Shown here: positions 37,101 through 45,336 of the stretch, in pieces
How positions within the stretch are numbered: the first letter of the stretch is position 1
Layout: each line of letters starts with the position of its first letter
Assembly: GCF_002890915.1 (NCBI RefSeq)
Contig: NZ_POUT01000011.1
Coordinates: forward strand, 52,710 to 116,709
Direction of reading: 5' to 3'
Source: Stutzerimonas stutzeri
Lineage (GTDB): Bacteria; Pseudomonadota; Gammaproteobacteria; Pseudomonadales; Pseudomonadaceae
Length of the DNA: 64,000 bases
Program-made: the position numbers and the translations under genes
Notes under the pieces: model-generated
The model's input: only the letters and a program-made list of their open reading frames with translations
What the model was told of the DNA's origin: nothing
The model's database searches: none

Positions 37101-38213
37101 TCAGTTACGAACGATGACCTTTACCAGCCCATCACGCTCCATCGCCGCCAACAGGTTACGCGCACCGAAAGCCTCGGCCGGACTGACGAAACCGGCAGCG
37201 GTGACCTTCCCGGCAAGGATGTGCTCGATCCCGGCCACCGCTACCGAACCAGCCTGTTCGTAACCACAGTTGCCTTGCAGGATGACCGTGGACTGGCTGG
37301 TCGGGCCGCTACCGTGGCAGGAGATCACCGCACGACAAATCTCCGGGTTTTCACGCGGCGGCTCGGCCGGCGTCAACTCGTGCCCCCAGGCATTGGTAAC
37401 CTCTTCCTGCTCCTGTGCGGACTTGAACCTGTGTATTTCGTTGAACTCGCGGGCCAGCTTGAGCACGTTGCTCATGACCTGCGGGTTGCCGAAATTCACC
37501 AGCATGCTGCAGTTGCGTACTCGTGGATGATCGAGGTACCACACTGGTTCGCCACCACCGCTCCAGGGCAGACAATCGAGTACCTGGTGGAACGTGGGCG
37601 CCACCGACTGATAAGCAGTAGCCGGTTCCCAGGCCACCAGCTCACGCTGTGCCAGGTGGTATTGAGGCTGACAGCACATACGCAGGAACGACAGCGTGGA
37701 ACTGACCGAGGGCAGCGAGCCACGGGTGACGTAGACCAGATCCAGAGTGTCGATACCGGGAGTTTCCAGGCAGACCTCCGCAGCCAGATGGCCAGATGTC
37801 CACATGAACGCCAGCGCCGGGATCAGCAACAGACCTCGCTTGGCATAGGCCTCGGCATATTGCTTACGCAGAAAGATCATCCAGTCCTGCTCGCCGGTAC
37901 TGTCCAGATAGTGGCAGCCTGCGGCCAGAGCGGCACGCACCATCGGCTCGGCCAATTGCATGAATGGGCCGACGGTGTTGTACACCACGACCTTGCCTCT
38001 GAGCAGTTCGGTCAGCGCCCCCTCTTCGTTAGGCACTTCGAGCACTTCGTAACGGGCATCCTTGAGCTCAGGCTGAGTCGCGAATTGCTCATGGATTTTC
38101 GCCGCACTGCGGCCAGCCGCGATGAATGGGACATCGCGCGCAGCCAGATGACGGGCAATCAGTTTGCCGGTGTAGCCACTGGCGCCATAAACCACGACCT
38201 TGATATCAGTCAT
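37101..38213 (-). CDS. Saccharopine dehydrogenase-like / trans-acting enoyl reductase-like oxidoreductase
   Basis: A 370-aa protein with an N-terminal Rossmann fold (VVVYGASGYTGKLIARHLA) and GR in IAAGRSAAK. It belongs to the saccharopine-dehydrogenase-NADP-binding group that includes trans-acting enoyl reductases of lipid synthesis. True saccharopine dehydrogenase activity is unlikely in this acyl-CoA gene setting; reduction of a hydrophobic substrate is more plausible. The ATG at 38213 (MTDIKVVVYG) has GGAG and GAGA upstream and lies 17 bases after the acyl-CoA synthetase stop. It is the last gene of the operon. Confidence 0.75.
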   Translation of the reverse strand: MTDIKVVVYGASGYTGKLIARHLAARDVPFIAAGRSAAKIHEQFATQPELKDARYEVLEVPNEEGALTELLRGKVVVYNTVGPFMQLAEPMVRAALAAGCHYLDSTGEQDWMIFLRKQYAEAYAKRGLLLIPALAFMWTSGHLAAEVCLETPGIDTLDLVYVTRGSLPSVSSTLSFLRMCCQPQYHLAQRELVAWEPATAYQSVAPTFHQVLDCLPWSGGGEPVWYLDHPRVRNCSMLVNFGNPQVMSNVLKLAREFNEIHRFKSAQEQEEVTNAWGHELTPAEPPRENPEICRAVISCHGSGPTSQSTVILQGNCGYEQAGSVAVAGIEHILAGKVTAAGFVSPAEAFGARNLLAAMERDGLVKVIVRN

Positions 38214-38230
38214 TTCTCGTTCTCCGGGTT

Positions 38231-39856
38231 TCATGCGGTTTGTTGTTGTGTGGATGCCGTGCTCAGCTCACCTTCAAGGCTTTCGCGCAGAATGCGTTCG
38301 AGGGGTTTTTCCGAGGCGGTCTTGGGGATTTCGTCGAGTACCTGCACATGACTGGGCAGCAGGTTGCGTGGCAGATAGCGAGAGCAGTGCGCAAGCAGCT
38401 GAGAGTGCTCCAGGACATGGCCGGGGAGCGCCACGACGGCGGCAACGATCTCCTTCTCGCCCGGTGCACAGGTCGGCCAGGGCAAGCCGTAGACGAAAAC
38501 GTCGGCGACCGAGTCCATCTCGGCGATGACCTTCTCGATCTGAGCCGGGTCGATGAACTCACCATTGCGACGGATGCCACTGCCATCGCGATAGTCGAAG
38601 TAGACCCATCCCTGCGCGTCCTTGTGACCAATATCCCCTGAGTGGAACCAGCCACCACGGGTCTTGTCCGCAGACGCCTGTGGGTTGTTCAGATAGGCCA
38701 CCGGCGGGTGCTCGGCACCGGAGGCTGCACGGAAGCAGATTTCTCCACGCTGCCCCGGCGGCACCTGGTTACCGTTCTCGTCGAGAATCGCGCAACTGAG
38801 GTGCGAGGGTGGTTTGCCAATCGAACCGATAGGGCCGACGCCCGGAGGGTTGAGTGTCAGACCGCCCTCGGCAGTGCCATAGAACTCGAATATCTCGACA
38901 TTGAAACGCCTGGCGAAGTCCTGCCAGATACTCGCCGGCATACCGGCGCTGAACACGTAGCGCACCGGATTGTCGCCATCGTCCGCACGCGGTGGTTCGG
39001 AGTACACCGCGGTGGTCATGCCCCCCAGCAGGTTGAACACCGTGCATTGATAGCGACGCAGAATCTCCCACAGCCGGGACTTGGTGAACTGGCGGCTGAT
39101 CACCGCGCGCAGGCCCATGAACAAGGCGTTGCCCAGAGTGATGCACTGGGCGTTGGCATGGGTCAGGCTCAACCCGGTATAAGGCCTGTCACCTGGCTGC
39201 AGACCCACTTCGGCACCGAGACTGGCGATGGCGGCGAAACGCGCATAGGGCGCGACAATGGCCTTGGGATTGCCAGTGGTGCCGGACGTGAACAGCAACT
39301 GCATCGGCTGTTGCAGATCGCTGGCGCGTACGGCAATGTCCGGCACACGGTCGTCCAGCACATCGCTCAGGGAACGGACCCGAACCCTCGGGTGGCTGGG
39401 CAATTCATCTAGACCTGCGCCAGTATCCAGCACCCAGAGCCAGTCCAGATTCGGCAGGCGCTCGGCCAGTTCCAGAACCGCAGTCAAAGCATGGTCGGCG
39501 ACGATTGCACCTCGGCAGGCAGAGAAGCTCAACAGGTAATGCAGCTTGTCACCGCAGGCGCGAGCGTCGATGGGCACAAACACCGTGTTGGCGATGGAAG
39601 AGCCAACCATCGCCTCGACGAACTCCGGGTGGTTGAACATGATCAGGGCAAAGGCATCGCCCTGCCGCATCCACTCATCGTCCAGGCCTGAGGCAATGCG
39701 TTGCCCATTCTCCCAGAGCTGTCGATAGCTGCGGCTGCACTCATGCAACTGCTGGTCGGCACCGACATGAACGAAAGTCAGCACATCCAGGTCAGGAGTT
39801 TCCTCGACCTTGCGGCGGATGACATTGGCAAGAATCAATGAAGCATCATGTTGCAT
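38231..39856 (-). CDS. Acyl-CoA synthetase (AMP-binding, fatty/bile-acid-type ligase)
   Basis: A 541-aa adenylate-forming enzyme activating a carboxylic acid to its CoA thioester. The P-loop is LLFTSGTTGNPKAI, A5 motif FEFYGTAEGGLTLN, A7 WFHSGDIGHKD, and A10 TASEKPLERIL with the catalytic Lys. It provides the entry reaction of the pathway encoded by the operon. It lies nine bases after the thiolase-like gene. The substrate is inferred as hydrophobic because of the lipid-handling module in the same operon. Confidence 0.9.
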   Translation of the reverse strand: MQHDASLILANVIRRKVEETPDLDVLTFVHVGADQQLHECSRSYRQLWENGQRIASGLDDEWMRQGDAFALIMFNHPEFVEAMVGSSIANTVFVPIDARACGDKLHYLLSFSACRGAIVADHALTAVLELAERLPNLDWLWVLDTGAGLDELPSHPRVRVRSLSDVLDDRVPDIAVRASDLQQPMQLLFTSGTTGNPKAIVAPYARFAAIASLGAEVGLQPGDRPYTGLSLTHANAQCITLGNALFMGLRAVISRQFTKSRLWEILRRYQCTVFNLLGGMTTAVYSEPPRADDGDNPVRYVFSAGMPASIWQDFARRFNVEIFEFYGTAEGGLTLNPPGVGPIGSIGKPPSHLSCAILDENGNQVPPGQRGEICFRAASGAEHPPVAYLNNPQASADKTRGGWFHSGDIGHKDAQGWVYFDYRDGSGIRRNGEFIDPAQIEKVIAEMDSVADVFVYGLPWPTCAPGEKEIVAAVVALPGHVLEHSQLLAHCSRYLPRNLLPSHVQVLDEIPKTASEKPLERILRESLEGELSTASTQQQTA

Positions 39857-39865
39857 GGCAGCCTC

Positions 39866-41143
39866 CTAGCGGGTCAGCACGGTCATGGCCATGACCGCAG
39901 CATCTGCGCCGATAAAGCCGCCGCCATTTTCCGCCAGAGCAACGCGTGCGCCTTCAACCTGGCGAGCACCACAGTTGCCACGCAACTGCTCGACCAGTTC
40001 GAAGATCTGCCCCAGCCCGGTGGCTCCGATTGGATGCCCCTTGCGATTGAGCCCCCCGGAAACGCTCACCGGAATCCGCCCTCCCAGTTCGGTGGCACCT
40101 GATTCCAGCAAGGCCACGCCCTCCCCGCGCGCGCAAAGGTCAAGGCTTTCGTAATACATCAGCTCGGAGGCGGAAGTGGCATCGTGCAGCTCCACCAGAC
40201 TGAGATCCTGCGCACCGACGCCAGCGGCCTGGTAGATCAGCTCGGCAGCCCAGCGTGTCACCTCTGGCCCAGGCTCCTCGCCATAGTCATAGCCACTGAC
40301 CAACATCGAGGCAGCCACACGAATTGGGCGCCGCGCGCCCAGGCGCTGCAACATTCTTTCGGAGACGATCACCGCCGCAGCCGCGCCGTCACCGATTGGT
40401 GAACACATCGGCAGGGTCAGTGGATCAGCGATAGGCCGCGCCGCGAGAATCTGCTCGACGCTCAACACATCCTGAAACTGCGCGCGGGGGTTGAGCGCGC
40501 CATGCCGCGAATTCTTCGCCGTCACCATGGCCAGATGACGCGCCTCGCCACCAGCCGAGGCCAGGTAGTCACGCGCCCAGGTGGCGTAGATGTCCATGAA
40601 CAGCGAACGGTCCTTGCCAGCCTGGGAGAGATCCACCTGTGCCCCACTGCGGCGAATGCTGTCCTGCAAGAAGCCCATCACGGCGTCCTGCTCCTCGACG
40701 TCGACACAGCCATCGAACACGGAGAAAGTCCGCGCCTTGTCGTCGTGATAGAGCTTCTCGTAACCGGCGGCCAGAACCACGTCATAAAGGCCATGGCTGA
40801 CCAGCGTGCAGGCCTGCTGGAAGGCGGTGGAAGCCGTGGCGCAAGCATTCTCCACGTTGATCACCGGGATGCGCCCGACGCCCAGCCCACGCAATACGGC
40901 TTGCCCGGCGATGCACACCTGGCCAGTGATCACCGGTGCCGCGCCTGTGCCCATCCAGGCGGCATTGAGCTGCCTGGCCTCGATACCGGCGTCATCCAGC
41001 GCTTGCTTGATCGCTTCGCGCGCCAGGCTATTGAGGCTACGTCCGAGGTGCTTGCCGAAGCGGGTCATGCCGACGCCAATGACGTAGGCATTCTGCCGCG
41101 CGTTGCGGATCAGTTGCTGATCCAGATCCGTGCTGGTGCTCAT
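39866..41143 (-). CDS. SCP-x-type thiolase / lipid-transfer thiolase
   Basis: A 425-aa thiolase-superfamily protein of the SCP-x/nonspecific lipid-transfer group. Visible are the nucleophile region NVENACATASTAF, HDATSASELMYYE, and GGLNRKGHPIGATGLGQ with the active-site His. Such thiolases cleave branched or steroid-like side-chain 3-keto-acyl-CoAs, and some need a partner DUF35 protein, which I do not see here. The start at 41143 (MSTSTDL, GGAG upstream) overlaps the dehydrogenase stop as TGATG, showing tight translational coupling. Confidence 0.85.
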   Translation of the reverse strand: MSTSTDLDQQLIRNARQNAYVIGVGMTRFGKHLGRSLNSLAREAIKQALDDAGIEARQLNAAWMGTGAAPVITGQVCIAGQAVLRGLGVGRIPVINVENACATASTAFQQACTLVSHGLYDVVLAAGYEKLYHDDKARTFSVFDGCVDVEEQDAVMGFLQDSIRRSGAQVDLSQAGKDRSLFMDIYATWARDYLASAGGEARHLAMVTAKNSRHGALNPRAQFQDVLSVEQILAARPIADPLTLPMCSPIGDGAAAAVIVSERMLQRLGARRPIRVAASMLVSGYDYGEEPGPEVTRWAAELIYQAAGVGAQDLSLVELHDATSASELMYYESLDLCARGEGVALLESGATELGGRIPVSVSGGLNRKGHPIGATGLGQIFELVEQLRGNCGARQVEGARVALAENGGGFIGADAAVMAMTVLTR

Positions 41144-42417
41144 CACAGCCACTCCAGGTTGGTCAGGTTGTAGCCGCCCTTGATCGCCAGAATCTGGTTG
41201 CAGCCGTCCTCGATCATCGAGGCGCGGGCATCACGGAAGATCTTCTCCACCGGGTATTCGCGGGTCAGGCCATTACCGCCGAACATCTGGATCGCATCGC
41301 TGGCGACCTCGAAGGCATGCTCGGTGGCAGTGACCTTGGCCAGCATGGCGGCCTGCAGAGCCGGCACCGGCTCCAACGCATTGAAACGGGCTACCCTACG
41401 AGTCAGGGCATGGGCCGTTTCGACCTTGCGCAGCATGTGGAACAGGCGGCGCGCCACGTCCTGGTGACGGATGATCGGCTGACCGCCCTGCTTGCGTTCA
41501 TGGGCATAGGCCAGGGCATGGTCGTAGGCCGAGCGCGCTACGCCGGTGAAAGTGGCAGCCATCAGCAGGTTGGCATCGGTATGGATGGCGTACACCGCAC
41601 GCTTGAAGTCATCCGGCCCGGCCAGCAGGTGGTCGAGGCTGACCTTGACGTTGTCGAAGTACAACTCGCCCTGTGGCAGCGCACGCTGACCGAGCTTCTC
41701 CAGAGGCTTGCCTCGCGAGACCCCAGGCAGATTGGTCGGCACCACGACGCAGAAGCCACGCTGTGGATCCGGGCCATTGGCGGTTTCCGCCGCGCAATAC
41801 AGCACGCAGAGTTCGGCGATGCAGCCATTGGAGACCCAGGCCGACTTCTGCCCATTGATGATGATGTGCCCATCGCTGATGCGCGCCACGCAGTTCGGTC
41901 GACCGTAGCGCCCCTGTGCATGGAACAGTTGCTGACTGACATCCAGCGAGTCGGTGCCGTGATCGGGCTCGGTGATCCCCCAGCAGCCAATCAGTTGCTC
42001 GGAATACTCCTTGAGCAGGAACTGGTTGCCCATCTTCGCGGCCATGTACAGCGGCAGCATGCGTACAGCGGCAGAAATCGCCAGCCCTGCATCGCCCCAG
42101 CCAAGCTCCTCGAACAGCAACGGGAACATCACCGCACGTTGCTCATCGCTCAGGCTGGACAACAGCTCCAGGCTGATGCCCAGCTTGTCGTACTCGGTGA
42201 AGAATTCGTACAACCGCGAGCCCTTGGCTGCGACCTGGTCGGCACTGAGCTTGTCGAGTTCCTGGCCGATGGGGCGCATGACCTTGCTGGCGAACTGACG
42301 CAAGCTCTGGCGGAAAGCCTCGGACTCTTCGTCCAGCGCAGCCTCGCAAGCCCAGGGGCCGAACTGTACCTTGGGCTCGGCAGGCCATTGCTGCACGGGC
42401 AGATTGGAATGATGCAT
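41143..42417 (-). CDS. Acyl-CoA dehydrogenase, 424 aa
   Basis: An FAD-dependent acyl-CoA dehydrogenase. Motifs include CWGITEPDHGTDS, KSAWVSNG, and the C-terminal QMFGGNGLTREYPVEKIFRD followed by ARASMIEDGCNQI. The ATG at 42417 follows AGGAG; the longer frame upstream has no support. The N-terminal 60 residues are somewhat longer than usual. It follows the DUF1329 gene by 55 bases and is coupled to the SCP-x thiolase. Together with the ligase and thiolases it supplies beta-oxidation-like steps. Confidence 0.9.
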   Translation of the reverse strand: MHHSNLPVQQWPAEPKVQFGPWACEAALDEESEAFRQSLRQFASKVMRPIGQELDKLSADQVAAKGSRLYEFFTEYDKLGISLELLSSLSDEQRAVMFPLLFEELGWGDAGLAISAAVRMLPLYMAAKMGNQFLLKEYSEQLIGCWGITEPDHGTDSLDVSQQLFHAQGRYGRPNCVARISDGHIIINGQKSAWVSNGCIAELCVLYCAAETANGPDPQRGFCVVVPTNLPGVSRGKPLEKLGQRALPQGELYFDNVKVSLDHLLAGPDDFKRAVYAIHTDANLLMAATFTGVARSAYDHALAYAHERKQGGQPIIRHQDVARRLFHMLRKVETAHALTRRVARFNALEPVPALQAAMLAKVTATEHAFEVASDAIQMFGGNGLTREYPVEKIFRDARASMIEDGCNQILAIKGGYNLTNLEWL

Positions 42418-42472
42418 AGCGTGAACTCCTGTCTTACTGGAGCCGCCGCCCGGCCGGGCGGCGACGAAAACG

Positions 42473-43729
42473 TCACTTGCCGGCCGCCTCGAGCTTGCCC
42501 AGGGAGAAATCGGACTCCTTGGCACCCTTGCGGTTGATGACATAAGTCGTGGCGAAGTTGGTCGAATGCTGGCGCTTGAAGTCGATCTGCTGCCCCTGCA
42601 CCGGGAGGATCGCCTTGTAGCCATCCTCCCCCGTGATGGGCTGCTGCTGCATGTGGTGGAAGCGCCAGAACTCACCGTTCTTGTCATAGATCTCAGACAT
42701 CAACGGGCGATTGGCCTGAACATCCACGTAGAGGATCTTCTTGCCATACGGATGAGCATCCGGCGGCGTCCCCTCGAGCACCCAGACCTCGCGGGGCTGC
42801 CAGCCCAGCTTGGGGTTGGGGTTCCAGTAAGGCGGGTTGCTGACGTCCTGCTGCGGGAACTGCGCGGCAGGTTCTTTTTCACCCACACCGATGGTCTGCG
42901 GCGTATCGGTGATGGCGAGAATCCAGCGCTTGTCGATCAGCTGGACGCTCTTGTACCAGTTGGGCGGCGAATCCCAGACGTCGATATCGTCGCCGAGAAT
43001 ATCCAGGCCACCGACTGGATCCATCCAGGCGTTACCCGAAATTCGCCGTACACGGCGCACCGACTTCACGTAAGCCCAGACGTCGTCGGTCTTGAAACCA
43101 TCGGCGTAGCGTTTGGTGTAGGTGCCGATACCCTTGATGTCCTGCGGTGCTTCCGCGAACAGCAGGGTGTTCTGCAGCATGAAGTCCTTGCCGATGCTGG
43201 ACGGCCCGTTCAGACGGCCGCGGGTATAGAAACGGTCGAGACGGTAGCGTTGAACCCGCTCAACACCTTTCTTGGCATCGATCAGGATGTAGTGGAAATT
43301 CTTCAGTTCTTGCGAGTCGCCCATCGGGCGGCCGTAAATGAAGTTCCACACGATCTTGTCGCCGGCATCCGGATCTTTCACATCGATATCTGGGTAAGGC
43401 ACACCCTTGTCCCAGCCCTGAACCGTACGTGTGGCACGGTCGAACCCGACCTTGTCGCGATTCGCCGCGCTGGCTTCGAGATAGGCCGGATCGAGCTCCA
43501 CCGCCTTGGAAGGCGCCAGAGTCAGACCCAGGTTGTAGTTACGGATCTGCCACTGCACCTTGTCGGTGAGCAGTTGACTCAGGGGCTTCCCCTCGAAGCT
43601 CTCGTTCAACACCTGGTCGAGGTTGTTCTTGTCCACCAGGGTGCCGGCGGGCAGTTCAGCGGCCACAGCGGTGGCGCTGGTGGCCAGTAGAGCGCAGCTC
43701 AGTGCCGCGAGTTTGAAGAGCGTTTTCAT
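42473..43729 (-). CDS. DUF1329 exported protein
   Basis: A 418-aa protein with a signal peptide (LAALSCALLATSATAVAA) and the DUF1329 fold, which resembles LolB/outer-membrane lipoprotein-sorting proteins (beta-rich, with YTRGRLNGPSSIGKDFMLQ and WDSPPNWYKSVQ). The family is almost always paired with DUF1302 and an MMPL-type RND protein; a role in moving hydrophobic compounds or lipids across the envelope is the accepted guess. It lies 14 bases after the DUF1302 gene. Confidence 0.85.
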   Translation of the reverse strand: MKTLFKLAALSCALLATSATAVAAELPAGTLVDKNNLDQVLNESFEGKPLSQLLTDKVQWQIRNYNLGLTLAPSKAVELDPAYLEASAANRDKVGFDRATRTVQGWDKGVPYPDIDVKDPDAGDKIVWNFIYGRPMGDSQELKNFHYILIDAKKGVERVQRYRLDRFYTRGRLNGPSSIGKDFMLQNTLLFAEAPQDIKGIGTYTKRYADGFKTDDVWAYVKSVRRVRRISGNAWMDPVGGLDILGDDIDVWDSPPNWYKSVQLIDKRWILAITDTPQTIGVGEKEPAAQFPQQDVSNPPYWNPNPKLGWQPREVWVLEGTPPDAHPYGKKILYVDVQANRPLMSEIYDKNGEFWRFHHMQQQPITGEDGYKAILPVQGQQIDFKRQHSTNFATTYVINRKGAKESDFSLGKLEAAGK

Positions 43730-43743
43730 CAGCAGGCTCCAGG

Positions 43744-45282
43744 TCAGAATTGACGGGTCAGGCGCAGCACGAACTGATCGTGGTTATCGAGGTAACCGAA
43801 CAGTCGGGTATCGCTGCTGTCACCGGCGGCGCTGTCGTTGCTGCGTCCGGCGGAGAAGAACAGGTCGGCCTCGGCACGCAGACGCCAGTTGTCACCCATG
43901 GCGAACTCCACCGCCGGAATCAGGAAACCGCCCTTGTTGTTCACGTCGACGCCAGCGGCCAGCGATGGGTTGATCGTGTCGTTGCGGTAGTTCATCTGCA
44001 GCACGGTGGTGAACAGCGTGGTGTCACGCTTCTTCTTCGCCGCGAAGGCGGCCAGCTCGACCAGATCGTCGTCCTTGGAGAAACCAAGCACACGGGTGTT
44101 GAACAACTGCATGGAGAGGAAGGACGGCCGGCTGGTACCGAGGAAGCGAGTCAAGTCCACGGTCTTGTCCATGCGCACCATGGTGGTTAGGGTGTCCTTG
44201 CGCTTGAGCCCCGCGAAACCTGGAGGCACCGCACCACCGAACAGCGGTTCGCTGCCCTGGTTGAAACCCATGCCCTCGGTGTACACCACCTCGGTAGAGA
44301 ACACGGCATCCGCTGCCGCCACGTAGGTGCTGGCGGTAGCGCCCCAGACCGTGATCTCTGGATGGAACACATCACCCAGAACCCCCTTGGGTGCCTTCTT
44401 GTAGGGATTGAAACGCGAGTTGACCACCGGGTCGCCCTGATAGGACTTGAGCCAGGCCAACGAATAGTTGACGTCACCAGCCATCCCCGACCAGCGCAGA
44501 CCACCTGTGACTTTCTCGTTGTCCCCTGCCGGGTGCTCGTAGTCGGTATCGAGCAGGGAAAAGAAGTCGGTGCCGCGATAAGGCTGCGGCGCCCAGCGGC
44601 CACCATAGAAATCGACGCTGTTGCCGATCGCGTTATGCGCATCCAGCCCCGGACGCACCAGCACCTGCAACGCGCCATCGAACTCCGGCACCTGGATGGT
44701 GGTGTTGAGCAGGATCAGCGGTTTGCGTAACTCCTCGTTCTCCGGTTCGAGGAACGAGCGCCAGCGATAATCGAAACCATGAACGACGTCCATGGCCCGG
44801 AAGAAATCGGTCTCGCCCCAGACTACCTGCTGCTTGCCGACGCGGAACTTGACCCGGTCGAGCTCGTAGTCGAAATAGAATTCGCGCAGTTCCCCACGGT
44901 CGTACTCGCCCATCAGGTCGCTACCGCGACCACGCAAGCCCGTGTTGACCATGGATCGGTTGATGTCCTGCAGGTCGTCCTGGTAATCGGTCATCAACTC
45001 CTTGTCGAGACGGGCGATAGCCTTCCAGCTCAGCGGGCCGGTCACCGCGTCGGCATCGAGCATCAGCGAACCACGCAGCATCGACAGCTTGCCCTTGTCG
45101 TCCCCCTTGGTTTCCGGCGCATCCTTCAGATTGAACGACGACCAACCGCGCACATAGCCGCCCAGGCTGAAACCGAAATCATCGTCACCGTAGTCCATCG
45201 CCTGCGCGCCACTGGACAGTATGCTCAGCGGCAGCAGAGCCATAAGCCACGTCGGCCGCTTGGCCCGAATGGTTGATTGCAT
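43744..45282 (-). CDS. DUF1302 outer-membrane protein (porin-like)
   Basis: A 512-aa protein with a signal peptide (LMALLPLSILSSGAQA) and alternating aromatic beta-strand pattern ending in ...FVLRLTRQF. The terminal Phe is typical of outer-membrane barrels. The DUF1302 signature around GKQQVVWGETDFFRAMDVV is present. It probably forms an outer-membrane conduit with the DUF1329 periplasmic partner. It is 54 bases downstream of the MMPL-RND gene. Confidence 0.87.
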   Translation of the reverse strand: MQSTIRAKRPTWLMALLPLSILSSGAQAMDYGDDDFGFSLGGYVRGWSSFNLKDAPETKGDDKGKLSMLRGSLMLDADAVTGPLSWKAIARLDKELMTDYQDDLQDINRSMVNTGLRGRGSDLMGEYDRGELREFYFDYELDRVKFRVGKQQVVWGETDFFRAMDVVHGFDYRWRSFLEPENEELRKPLILLNTTIQVPEFDGALQVLVRPGLDAHNAIGNSVDFYGGRWAPQPYRGTDFFSLLDTDYEHPAGDNEKVTGGLRWSGMAGDVNYSLAWLKSYQGDPVVNSRFNPYKKAPKGVLGDVFHPEITVWGATASTYVAAADAVFSTEVVYTEGMGFNQGSEPLFGGAVPPGFAGLKRKDTLTTMVRMDKTVDLTRFLGTSRPSFLSMQLFNTRVLGFSKDDDLVELAAFAAKKKRDTTLFTTVLQMNYRNDTINPSLAAGVDVNNKGGFLIPAVEFAMGDNWRLRAEADLFFSAGRSNDSAAGDSSDTRLFGYLDNHDQFVLRLTRQF

Positions 45283-45336
45283 CCCAGATACCTCTCATTG
45301 TTCTTGTTTGATGGCAGTAGCACTCGAACCCACCGC

